Assembly: GCA_964450565.1 (NCBI GenBank) | Contig: CAYVCP010000003.1 | Coordinates: 1-30,423, forward strand | DNA from: CAYVCP01 sp964450565 | Lineage (GTDB): Bacteria; Patescibacteriota; Minisyncoccia; Minisyncoccales; CG1-02-41-26 | DNA length: 30,423 nt | Reading direction: 5' to 3' | Shown here: positions 1 through 6,802 of the stretch, piece after piece | Numbering within the stretch: position 1 is the first letter of the stretch | How the letters are laid out: the number at the start of each line of letters is the position of its first letter | Translations under genes and position numbers: made by a program | The notes under the pieces: model-generated | What the model saw: the letters and a program-made list of their open reading frames with translations, nothing else | Database searches by the model: none | What the model was told of the DNA's origin: nothing

Positions 1-624
1 TATGGGAGCCAAAATAGCAGCCAAAAGACCTAAGATTAACAGTGCCGGATTATTATTCTTAGAGTTACCTCTATTGGAAAATCCTCCATAGAGACCAAAT
101 CTTAAGAAGAAATGACTTACCATAGCGATAACGCCACACAAAACAACAACCATGGTTTGAATGAGCATATCCTTGTTTTTTATATGGCTTAACTCGTGAG
201 CTATTACTCCTTCAAGCTCTGATTTTTCCAATTTCTGTAAAAGACCATGTGTTACAGCAATCACAGCATGTTTTTCGTTTCTTCCTGTAGCAAAGGCATT
301 AGGTTGTGTTTCTGGCAAAATAAATATTTTAGGTAATGGTAAACCAGAAGCAATACAAAGATTTTCAACTAATCTATAAAGCTCTGGATTGTCTTTCTTT
401 GCTATTTCTTTTGCTCTTGTTAAACCCAAAACCACCTTGTCTGAATACCAATAACTAAAAAAAGAAGTGCCTATACTAAAAATAATAGCGAAATAAAGGA
501 TATAAGAATTTCCTATAATTTCACTAAAAAGAAAACCTATTGCTATGATTAAAACCAAAAAAACACTTATCAAAAAAAAGGTTTTTCTAATATTAGAATC
601 TTTCTGGGTATAAAGAGTAGCCAT
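1..624 (-). CDS. htpX: HtpX-like membrane zinc metalloprotease (3' end cut off by window)
   Basis: Peptidase M48 family membrane protease that degrades damaged membrane proteins, with its active site facing the cytoplasm in known members. The frame opens at ATG 624-622 (protein begins MATLYTQKDSNIRK) and stays open for 208 codons to the window edge, so the C-terminal third of a roughly 290-residue protein is missing. Seen: two hydrophobic segments near the N-terminus (about residues 15-35 and 40-60), the family stretch LPETQPNAFATGRN, then the zinc motif HELSH near positions 186-200 within GVIAHELSH. The upstream lemA gene ends only 4 nt before this start, and lemA-htpX pairing is common in bacteria. 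No Shine-Dalgarno is visible, so translation may be coupled. The third zinc-binding Glu would lie off the window. Confidence 0.93.
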   Translation of the reverse strand, partial: MATLYTQKDSNIRKTFFLISVFLVLIIAIGFLFSEIIGNSYILYFAIIFSIGTSFFSYWYSDKVVLGLTRAKEIAKKDNPELYRLVENLCIASGLPLPKIFILPETQPNAFATGRNEKHAVIAVTHGLLQKLEKSELEGVIAHELSHIKNKDMLIQTMVVVLCGVIAMVSHFFLRFGLYGGFSNRGNSKNNNPALLILGLLAAILAPI

Positions 625-628
625 AACC

Positions 629-1180
629 TTAGAACTTAACTTGAGGCACAGATCTTTCCCCTTGTTCTATTTCAAAAAGTTCCATCTTTTTAAAATTGAA
701 TATTTTAGCCATAATGCTTGAGGGAAATGTTTCTATCTTAATCACTAAATCTCTAACATTGCTATTATAAAATCTTCTAGATGCCTGCACCTTATCTTCC
801 GTGTCTGTTAACTCTTTTTGCAATTCAATAAAGTTTGCTGATGCCTTAAGTTGTGGATAATTTTCAGAAACAGCAAAAAGACTTTTTAGAGTACCACTTA
901 AAGCATTTTCTGCTTTTGCTTTATCATTTACAGAAGAAACTGACATAGCTTTTGTTCTAGCTAAGGTAACATTCTCGAAAAGCTCTTTTTCGTGATTAGC
1001 ATATCCTTTTACAGTATTAACTAAATTAGGTATTAAATTATACCTTCTCTTTAACTGCACATCAATATCAGACCATGCCTCTTTTGCTCTATTCTTTTTT
1101 CTGATCAAAGAATTATAAATAACGATAGACCACAAAACGATAATAGCTATAATGGCTATTAAAATATAGATAAATATCAT
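629..1180 (-). CDS. lemA: LemA family protein
   Basis: LemA family protein of 183 residues, the usual length. The family is membrane anchored, with one N-terminal helix and a helical bundle; its biochemical role is not established. Seen: a single hydrophobic segment at residues 1-22, followed by the family block around residues 34-60 containing AWSDIDVQLKRRYNLIPNLV and the stretch GYANHEKELFENV. It lies 4 nt upstream of htpX and 11 nt downstream of the PH-domain gene, so it is almost certainly cotranscribed with both. Context suggests a role next to HtpX at the membrane, which is inference only. Confidence 0.95.
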   Translation of the reverse strand: MIFIYILIAIIAIIVLWSIVIYNSLIRKKNRAKEAWSDIDVQLKRRYNLIPNLVNTVKGYANHEKELFENVTLARTKAMSVSSVNDKAKAENALSGTLKSLFAVSENYPQLKASANFIELQKELTDTEDKVQASRRFYNSNVRDLVIKIETFPSSIMAKIFNFKKMELFEIEQGERSVPQVKF

Positions 1181-1191
1181 AATTTTTTTAA

Positions 1192-1704
1192 TTAAAGACC
1201 TTGTTTAGTACCCCTAATTTGTTGTATCAATTTTTCTCTTAGCTCTTCTGCTTTTTTAGGATCTAAAGCAGGCAACCTTCCTTCAGTTGAAATCCCTCTT
1301 TTACTAACGGAAGACCCATATCCAGCAGTTTGAATATGAACGTCTGAAAGACCTAAAATTCTGCTTAAAAGGCCTCTGTAGATATCAACATTCTGAATTC
1401 TTTCATACGGAATAGAGATATACTTTTTATAGATCACGCCTTTTTCTATCTTCAAAGCAATATCGCTTAATTCATATTTAAAAAAACGATAAGTTAAACG
1501 AGACCAGATATAACAAAAAGAAACAAAAATAATGATCAGTAATAGTAATATGCCGATAAAAAGATACATACCAATAGAATGTAATAAGTTGTTTTCTATC
1601 ATCATTGAAATAACTAGACCAGAAAGAGCGATAAGAAAAAACAAAAGACGCGACGCATAACTAACGAAGAAGAAAGTAACTGCTTTTTTGTTTAATTGTT
1701 CCAT
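1192..1704 (-). CDS. Bacterial PH-domain (bPH2, YdbS-like) membrane protein
   Basis: A 170-residue protein with two hydrophobic segments (about residues 15-35 and 42-65), followed by a bacterial pleckstrin-homology-like domain of the YdbS/YdbT kind. Seen: the typical run from about residue 78, where 'YELSDIALKIEKGVIYKKY' leads into 'ISIPYERIQNVDIYRGLLSR' and then LGLSDVHIQTAG. In this family the segment IPYERIQNVD is strongly conserved. Function is unknown; such proteins are membrane bound with the PH-like domain outside the bilayer. It sits 11 nt before lemA and 4 nt after the zinc-ribbon gene, in one operon with htpX. No Shine-Dalgarno; the 5' flank is A/T only. Confidence 0.85.
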   Translation of the reverse strand: MEQLNKKAVTFFFVSYASRLLFFLIALSGLVISMMIENNLLHSIGMYLFIGILLLLIIIFVSFCYIWSRLTYRFFKYELSDIALKIEKGVIYKKYISIPYERIQNVDIYRGLLSRILGLSDVHIQTAGYGSSVSKRGISTEGRLPALDPKKAEELREKLIQQIRGTKQGL

Positions 1705-1708
1705 ATAT

Positions 1709-2242
1709 TTATTTTGGTAAATCTAAGATAGCCTTTGAAATGATAGGATGTTGCGTTGCCATTTTATAATCTAATAATTTTAAAACAGCTAAAAAATCTA
1801 ATAATTCTTTTTTAAAATCTTCTGGACCATGGAAAACCTCAATAGCTTCTTCAATTATATTATTAAAATAATTATAAAGAATTTGATCTTTTTCTTGTTT
1901 TCTTAAATAACCTATAATTTCTCTAAACTCACCTCTGTTTAGAAATATTCCCTTACACATATTGCAAACATCTACCTTAACATCAGAATCTCCATAGGAA
2001 ACCTCATACAAAGGAACAGAACAACGAGGACACACTCTAATAGAGTTAGCGACATGAAACTTGCTCTGATTCTCCCACAGATCAATATCAAGCCATTGTA
2101 AGTCATTGTCCTTATCATCTTTTGCTTTTCTTAACTCATCTCTTTCAAACCAAATACCCAAACAAAAAGGACAATAATCTACCTCTATGTTATGGAACAT
2201 AGTCTTTTGCAAATCTTTATCTTTACAATTGGGACATTTCAT
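1709..2242 (-). CDS. Double TFIIB-type zinc-ribbon protein
   Basis: A 177-residue protein with two zf-TFIIB-like ribbons. Seen: an N-terminal CPNC...CPFC set within the first 30 residues (MKCPNCKDKDL ... DYCPFCLGIWFERDELRK), and a second CPRC...CNMC set (VCPRCSVPLYE ... VDVCNMCKGIFLNRGEFREI) at about residues 68-110. The C-terminal 60 residues are helical with no known motif. The frame is open 12 codons further upstream, but ATG 2242-2240 is chosen because the family begins MxCPxC and a TATAAT box ends 7 nt upstream, so the longer start would lie upstream of the transcript. First gene of the unit that runs to htpX. Role unknown; zinc binding is inferred from the cysteines. Confidence 0.85.
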   Translation of the reverse strand: MKCPNCKDKDLQKTMFHNIEVDYCPFCLGIWFERDELRKAKDDKDNDLQWLDIDLWENQSKFHVANSIRVCPRCSVPLYEVSYGDSDVKVDVCNMCKGIFLNRGEFREIIGYLRKQEKDQILYNYFNNIIEEAIEVFHGPEDFKKELLDFLAVLKLLDYKMATQHPIISKAILDLPK

Positions 2243-2249
2243 TAGTTTT

Positions 2250-2278
2250 ATTATAACTAAAAACCCTCTCTCAAGCAA
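2250..2278 (-). promoter_or_regulatory. Candidate promoter of the zinc-ribbon/PH/lemA/htpX unit
   Basis: On the minus strand: -10 TATAAT at 2255-2250 and a weak -35 TTGCTT at 2278-2273, spacing 17. The -10 ends 7 nt from the ATG at 2242, so transcription should start at or next to the A of the start codon. The -35 lies in the loop of the groEL terminator hairpin, so the two elements overlap. Confidence 0.5.
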
Positions 2279-2285
2279 GAGAAGG
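2259..2285 (-). terminator. Intrinsic terminator after groEL
   Basis: Minus-strand RNA: CCT-U-CUCU pairs with AGAGAGG (7 bp with one bulged base, loop of 6), followed by G and five U. It begins 12 nt after the groEL stop codon. The stem is modest, but the position and U-run fit an intrinsic terminator. Confidence 0.6.
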
Positions 2286-2296
2286 TCTTTAGATTC

Positions 2297-3928
2297 TTAC
2301 ATCCCCATTCCACCCATTGGCATTTGAGGCATACCTGGCATTCCTTTATCTTCTTTGGGAATATCTGTTATACAAGCTTCTGTAGTTAAAAGAATAGCAG
2401 CTCCTGAAACAGCATTTTCTAAAGCTGATCTAACAACTTTTGTAGGGTCAACGATACCTGCTTTGAATAAATCTTCATATTCTCTGCGCTGAGCATTAAA
2501 GCCCATAGATCCTTCATGTTCTTTAACATACTCAACAACCACAGAACCTTCAACTCCAGCATTGTGAGCTATCATTCTCAAAGGCTCTTCCATAGCTCTT
2601 TTCAAAATTTCAGCACCAACTTTTTCATCATCTTCATCAAATTTAATATCTTTTATCTTTTGAGAAGCTCTTAGAAGAGCAACTCCGCCACCAGCAACTA
2701 TTCCTTCTTCAACAGCAGCTTTTGTAGCGGATAAAGCATCTTCTGCTTTATCTTGTCTTTGTTTTTGCTCTACTTCTGTTGGAGCTCCTACCTTAATAAC
2801 AGCAACACCACCTGAAAGCTTGCCTAGTCTTTCTCTTAATTTTTCTTTATCAAATTCAGAATCAGTGTTTTCAATTAAAGTTCTAATTTGTGTAATTCTT
2901 TCCTCAATCTTTTCTTTCTCTCCCTCACCATCAATTATTACTGTATTTTCTTTAGAAGATACAATCTTTCTTGCTTTACCCAACATGTTTAATTCTGCTT
3001 TTTCTAGATTCATTCCTTTTTCTTCAGAAATTACAACACCACCCGTAACAACAGCAATATCTTCTAACATTTCTTTCCTTCTGTCTCCAAAACCAGGGGC
3101 TTTTATAGCTAAAGCGCTAAATGCTCCCCTTAATCTATTGACAACTAAGGTAGCTAAAGCATCGCCTTCTACTTCATCAGCTATAATAACTAATTCTTTT
3201 CTTCCTGCTTTATTTAAAGCTTCTAAAATAGGTAATATATCCTGAATAGAAGTAATCTTTTTGTCTGTAATTAAGATATAAGGATCATCAAAAACAGCTT
3301 CCATTTTTTCTGTGTCTGTGACCATATAAGGTGAGATATATCCTCTATCAAATTGAAGTCCTTTAACAACTTCTTTAGAAAGACCAAATGTTTTTGACTC
3401 TTCTATTGTTACTACTCCGTCTTTCCCAGCTTCTTCAATAACCTCAGCAATTAAATTACCCAATTCTGCGTCTTCTGCTGAGATAGTAGCTGCTTGAGCT
3501 ATCTCTTCTTTCCCAGAAACTTTACGTGATAAATTCTTCAATTCTTCAACAGCAATCTTGGCAGCTTTTTCAATTCCTCTTTTTAGAGCTAAAGGATTAG
3601 CTCCAGCTGTAACATTTTTTAATCCTCTCTGGACAATGCTTTGAGCTAAAACAACAGCTGTGGTTGTTCCATCTCCTGCTGCATCGTTTGCTTTTTGAGC
3701 AATTTCTTTAATAATCTCAGCTCCCATATTTTCCACCTTATCTTCAAGCTCAACTTCTTTAGCAATAGAAACACCATCATTAGTAATAACAGGTGAGCCA
3801 AATCCTTTTTCCAAAACAACGTTTCTGCCCTTTGGGCCTAAAGTAACTTTTACAGTGTCAGCTAATTTATCAACCCCTGCTTTTAACCTTGTTCTAGCTT
3901 CTTCTGAATAAATAATTTCTTTTGACAT
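2297..3928 (-). CDS. groL: Chaperonin GroEL (60 kDa)
   Basis: Group I chaperonin large subunit: a double seven-membered ring that folds proteins with ATP and GroES in the cytoplasm. 543 residues, the usual length. Seen: N-terminus with VTLGPKGRNVVLEKGFGSP, the ATP-site block AAGDGTTTAVVLAQ near residue 85, and the C-terminal Gly-Met tail (GMPGMPQMPMGGMGM) that normally lines the cavity. The start is 1 nt downstream of the groES stop, so the two are translationally linked. No Shine-Dalgarno is visible between them. Transcribed with groES from the promoter at 4269-4296 and probably controlled by the CIRCE-like element there. Confidence 0.99.
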   Translation of the reverse strand: MSKEIIYSEEARTRLKAGVDKLADTVKVTLGPKGRNVVLEKGFGSPVITNDGVSIAKEVELEDKVENMGAEIIKEIAQKANDAAGDGTTTAVVLAQSIVQRGLKNVTAGANPLALKRGIEKAAKIAVEELKNLSRKVSGKEEIAQAATISAEDAELGNLIAEVIEEAGKDGVVTIEESKTFGLSKEVVKGLQFDRGYISPYMVTDTEKMEAVFDDPYILITDKKITSIQDILPILEALNKAGRKELVIIADEVEGDALATLVVNRLRGAFSALAIKAPGFGDRRKEMLEDIAVVTGGVVISEEKGMNLEKAELNMLGKARKIVSSKENTVIIDGEGEKEKIEERITQIRTLIENTDSEFDKEKLRERLGKLSGGVAVIKVGAPTEVEQKQRQDKAEDALSATKAAVEEGIVAGGGVALLRASQKIKDIKFDEDDEKVGAEILKRAMEEPLRMIAHNAGVEGSVVVEYVKEHEGSMGFNAQRREYEDLFKAGIVDPTKVVRSALENAVSGAAILLTTEACITDIPKEDKGMPGMPQMPMGGMGM

Positions 3929-3929
3929 A

Positions 3930-4220
3930 TTATTCTAATATAGCTAAAACATCTTCTTGTTTAGCTATTAAATACTCTTTTCCATCAACCTTTATTTCGT
4001 TAGGAGAATACTTGGTGAATAAAACAAGATCCCCAACCTTTACTTCCATGGGCTTTCTTTCTCCTTTCTGAGAGAACTTTCCAGGACCAACAGCAATGAC
4101 CTTGCCTTGTTCTGGTCTTTCTTTTTCTGCTGTTTGAGGCAAGAAAATACCAGACTTTGTTTTCTCTTCTTGAGAAACAGGCTCTATAACAACATTATCT
4201 TGTAATGGTTTTATGTCCAT
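3930..4220 (-). CDS. groS: Co-chaperonin GroES (10 kDa)
   Basis: GroES forms the heptameric lid of GroEL. 96 residues, the usual length. Seen: N-terminal MDIKPLQDNVVIEP, the mobile-loop region KTKSGIFLPQTAEKERPEQG, and the core GKVIAVGPGK followed by VGDLVLFTKY. The start ATG 4220-4218 has no Shine-Dalgarno; the upstream bases are A/T. First gene of the groES-groEL operon, with an approximately 40-nt leader that carries a CIRCE-like inverted repeat. This makes it one of the few transcription units here that is clearly not leaderless. Confidence 0.98.
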   Translation of the reverse strand: MDIKPLQDNVVIEPVSQEEKTKSGIFLPQTAEKERPEQGKVIAVGPGKFSQKGERKPMEVKVGDLVLFTKYSPNEIKVDGKEYLIAKQEDVLAILE

Positions 4221-4229
4221 ATTTTTTTA

Positions 4230-4256
4230 TTAGCAGTTAAGACCTTTGTTTGCTAA
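4230..4256. promoter_or_regulatory. Degenerate CIRCE operator (HrcA site)
   Basis: The 27-bp element reads TTAGCAGTT-N9-GTTTGCTAA. The CIRCE consensus is TTAGCACTC-N9-GAGTGCTAA: the outer six bases of both arms and the 9-nt spacer match exactly, while the inner three bases differ. It lies 9 nt before the groES start codon and just downstream of the promoter, the usual CIRCE position for heat-shock repression by HrcA. hrcA itself is not in the window. Confidence 0.7.
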
Positions 4257-4268
4257 TTCAATAACCTT

Positions 4269-4296
4269 ATTCTAATCAAACTTTAACTTTTGTCAA
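4269..4296 (-). promoter_or_regulatory. Sigma70-type promoter of groES-groEL
   Basis: Minus strand: -35 TTGACA at 4296-4291 (perfect consensus), 16-nt spacer, -10 TAGAAT at 4274-4269 (one mismatch). The predicted start near 4262 gives an approximately 42-nt leader containing the CIRCE-like repeat. Confidence 0.75.
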
Positions 4297-4300
4297 TAAG

Positions 4301-4334
4301 TTGAGCCAATACCACAGGAAAGGCACTGGCTCAA
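4301..4334 (-). terminator. Hairpin downstream of the cupin gene
   Basis: Minus-strand RNA: UUGAGCCAGUGCC, loop of 8, GGUAUUGGCUCAA. Thirteen consecutive pairs form if two G-U wobbles are allowed; in plus-strand RNA those two positions are A-C mismatches, so the fold favours minus-strand transcription. It starts 7 nt after the cupin stop. No U-run follows, so it may be a weak terminator or a 3'-end stabiliser. It ends 4 nt before the groES -35 box. Confidence 0.5.
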
Positions 4335-4341
4335 AGTTTCA

Positions 4342-4806
4342 TCACTCACAACACAATCCACGAAAATCATTCAGAGAACAGTCAATTGTTCCCTTTTCAG
4401 AAGAATCCTCTGTCCGCAAACAAGATCGGAACTCCTGAAACAAAGCCTCTTCAGAAAGAACAACAGCAGAATGCCAGACGTTATTGGGAATGGCAACAAC
4501 CCCCCCTGCTTCCAATAAAAGCTCTTGATTATCTCCAGAAGTATTTTCTAAATAAAGAGATATTGTTCCGTGGAGCATTACAAATAACTCGTGAGGATAC
4601 TTTGCTGGATCTTCCGACGTGTGGAAGTGTCTCCCAAAACTAGCTCTTTTAGGTCCACTGAGTAAGATAAGTTGTATAGCAGGAATACGTTCCAATTTTA
4701 TTTCGTATAGGCCAGTATGTCTCTGCTTTAACCTAAAATGAAAAAACAACCCTGCGTATTCAAATCCCTTTAAGTCATTATCTTCCGCAAAAACTTCCGC
4801 ATCCAT
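4342..4806 (-). CDS. Small cupin-domain protein
   Basis: A 154-residue single-domain cupin (six-stranded beta barrel, usually metal binding). Seen: motif 1 GRHFHTSEDPAKYPHELFVMLHG at about residues 58-80, which supplies two His and one Glu as likely metal ligands. Motif 2 is LEAGGVVAIPNNVWHSAVV at about residues 97-115, with the second-motif His. The C-terminus is Cys-rich (RSCLRTEDS ... DCSLNDFRGLCCE). The substrate cannot be told. The start at ATG 4806-4804 has an excellent Shine-Dalgarno (AAGGAGGTT at 4819-4811, 6 nt spacing), unlike nearly all neighbours. G+C is about 40-47% against about 25-33% in the adjacent ATPase gene. Both point to an acquired gene placed at the 3' end of the ATPase operon (27-nt gap). 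Confidence 0.75.
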   Translation of the reverse strand: MDAEVFAEDNDLKGFEYAGLFFHFRLKQRHTGLYEIKLERIPAIQLILLSGPKRASFGRHFHTSEDPAKYPHELFVMLHGTISLYLENTSGDNQELLLEAGGVVAIPNNVWHSAVVLSEEALFQEFRSCLRTEDSSEKGTIDCSLNDFRGLCCE

Positions 4807-4833
4807 TGTAAACCTCCTTCATAGTTCCCAGTA

Positions 4834-5454
4834 TTAACCAATCATATCCTTTACCTTCATCCTCACTATCTTATCACTCCTCTCTTGTTCGTCAAGTTTT
4901 GAAGCAATAAATTTTATATCCTGCTTCATCTTTGGAATTAAAACATACTCTAAGGCGTTGACTCTTCTCCTTGTTTTTTCTATTTCAAAAGAAAGCAATC
5001 TAGCAGAATGTTCAATTCCTGCTAAATCAATCATGACTGCAAAAGCTTTTTCAAATTTATTTAAAGAATCTTCCATTCCTAAGGGAGAAGAAAAATTAGA
5101 AAAACATTTTAAACTACCCTTAATATTATATTTAAACTTAGGAATCCAAACACTCATTATGTTTTCTTTTTCTGATGTAATTTCAATAACAGAACAAGGT
5201 TTAGAAAACATCTGCTCTAATTCTTTTTCCATCAAAGAAGAGGTTGATATAGCAAAATTCTTAGAGGCAAGAGTAAATTTATTTTCTAAATCTTCTCTTT
5301 TTTGTTTTGCTTCTCTAATTATCTCCATAAACCTCTTCATCAATCCATCTCTTTTTTCTTTTAAAAGCTTAAACCCTCTTTCTGCTGTTTTCAATCTTTT
5401 CTTAAGCTTCAAGTATTCCATTCTTGTGGCCTTAATTTTTTCCATATTTTTCAA
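4834..5454 (-). CDS. ntpD: V/A-type ATPase subunit D (central rotor shaft)
   Basis: Coiled-coil central stalk subunit that turns inside the A3B3 head. 206 residues. Seen: the family signature at the N-terminus, where 'KIKATRMEYLKLKKRLKTAE' leads into RGFKLLKEKRDGLMKRF, and the matching C-terminal helix EKTRRRVNALEYVLIPKMKQ at about residues 160-180. The two helices form the antiparallel coiled coil. The start is either ATG 5454-5452 or the ATG three codons later (5445-5443); both lie inside the end of ntpB, so translation is coupled. Last ATPase gene of the operon, in the same place as in the Enterococcus hirae ntp cluster. The ntpJ transporter that follows there is absent; a cupin follows instead. 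Confidence 0.95.
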   Translation of the reverse strand: MKNMEKIKATRMEYLKLKKRLKTAERGFKLLKEKRDGLMKRFMEIIREAKQKREDLENKFTLASKNFAISTSSLMEKELEQMFSKPCSVIEITSEKENIMSVWIPKFKYNIKGSLKCFSNFSSPLGMEDSLNKFEKAFAVMIDLAGIEHSARLLSFEIEKTRRRVNALEYVLIPKMKQDIKFIASKLDEQERSDKIVRMKVKDMIG

Positions 5455-6802
5455 TATGCTCTTCTTTAACCCTTTTCATTTCCTCTTTAGGTAGAATACA
5501 TATTAATTCCCAGCCTAAATCAAGGGTCTCTTCAATACTTCTATTGTCAGTTAATGATTGATTTACAAACTTACCTTCAAATTCATCAACAAATTTCAAA
5601 TATTTTCTATCTGTGTCAGTCAAAGCAGATTCTCCTAAAATCAGGGCTAGTTCTCTTACTTCTCTTCCTCTGGCATAAAAAGCAAAAAGTTGGTTTAGAA
5701 CTCCAGCATGATCTTCCCTTGTCTTTCCTTCTCCAATTCCTTTATCTTTTAACCTTGAAAGAGAGGGTAAAACATCAATAGGAGGATAAAGCCCTTTATT
5801 ATGCAACTCTCTTGAAAGAATAATTTGTCCTTCTGTAATGTATCCTGAAAGATCTGGAATTGGATGAGTAATATCGTCTTCGGGCATTGTTAAAATAGGA
5901 ATTTGAGTAATTGATCCCTTTTTACCTTTTATTCTCCCTGCTCTTTCATATAAGGTGGCAAGATCAGTATAAAGATAACCAGGGTAACCTCTTCGTCCAG
6001 GAACCTCTTTTCTAGAAGCCGAAACTTCCCTTAAAGCTTCACAGTAATTTGTCATATCAGTCATAATAACAAGCACATTGATATCTTTTTCAAAAGCTAA
6101 ATATTCAGCGCAAGTTAAAGCGATTCTTGGCAAGGTAATTCTTTCAATTACGGGGTCATCTGCTAAATTCATAAAAAGAACAGAATTCTTTAAAGCTCCA
6201 GTCTTTTTGAATTCCTGAATAAAAAATTCTGATTCTTCAAAAGTAATACCCATAGCAGCAAAAACAACAGAAAATTGTTCTTCATCTCCCAATACTTTTG
6301 CCTGTCTAGCAATTTGTGAAGCCACCATAGAATGTGGCAATCCAGCCCCAGAAAAAATAGGAAGCTTTTGCCCCCTTACTAGAGTATTCAATCCATCAAT
6401 TGATGAAATACCTGTTTGAATAAAGTCATTAGGATATTCTCTTGCTTTTGGATTAATAGGAGCTCCATTAATGTCTAAATATTTTTCTGGAACTATTTCT
6501 GGACCATTATCTTTTGGTTTCCCAGCTCCATCAAAAATTCTTCCCAGCATATCTTCTGAAACACCAAGTTTCATTGTCTTTCCTAAAAACTTAGCCTTTG
6601 AAGATTGCAAATTAATACCTCTAATGTCTTCAAAAACCTGAACAATAGCTTTGTCTTTTTGAGCTTCAAGCACTTTTCCTCTTTTAATAGAACCATCTTG
6701 TAATTCTATTTCTACAAGTTCTTCATATTTAATACCCTCTGTTTTTTCTACGACCAAAAGAGGACCTTGAGCTTCTTTTATTGTTTTATATATTTTTAAC
6801 AT
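5432..6802 (-). CDS. ntpB: V/A-type ATPase subunit B (non-catalytic)
   Basis: Non-catalytic head subunit alternating with subunit A; it contributes the arginine finger. 456 residues, normal length. Seen: no Walker A; the family replacement PIFSGAGLPHSMVASQIARQ is at residues 148-167. Also ASRKEVPGRRGYPGYLYTDL, and the SITQIPILTMPEDDITHPIP segment near residue 300 that is typical of B subunits. ATG 6802-6800 overlaps the 3' end of ntpA by 7 nt, so expression is coupled. Confidence 0.98.
   Translation of the reverse strand: MLKIYKTIKEAQGPLLVVEKTEGIKYEELVEIELQDGSIKRGKVLEAQKDKAIVQVFEDIRGINLQSSKAKFLGKTMKLGVSEDMLGRIFDGAGKPKDNGPEIVPEKYLDINGAPINPKAREYPNDFIQTGISSIDGLNTLVRGQKLPIFSGAGLPHSMVASQIARQAKVLGDEEQFSVVFAAMGITFEESEFFIQEFKKTGALKNSVLFMNLADDPVIERITLPRIALTCAEYLAFEKDINVLVIMTDMTNYCEALREVSASRKEVPGRRGYPGYLYTDLATLYERAGRIKGKKGSITQIPILTMPEDDITHPIPDLSGYITEGQIILSRELHNKGLYPPIDVLPSLSRLKDKGIGEGKTREDHAGVLNQLFAFYARGREVRELALILGESALTDTDRKYLKFVDEFEGKFVNQSLTDNRSIEETLDLGWELICILPKEEMKRVKEEHIEKYGKN

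Noticed and set aside
2820..3245. Plus-strand open frame of about 140 codons opposite groEL
   Set aside because: It lies wholly inside groEL on the other strand; its Ser/Phe/Leu-rich composition is the mirror of groEL's Lys/Glu codons and no motif is present.
4958..5494. Plus-strand open frame opposite ntpD and the end of ntpB
   Set aside because: Antisense shadow of the Lys/Glu-rich coiled-coil gene; no family features and no plausible start signals.
5554..5781. Short plus-strand frame inside ntpB
   Set aside because: Fully antisense to a well-conserved gene and without recognisable features.
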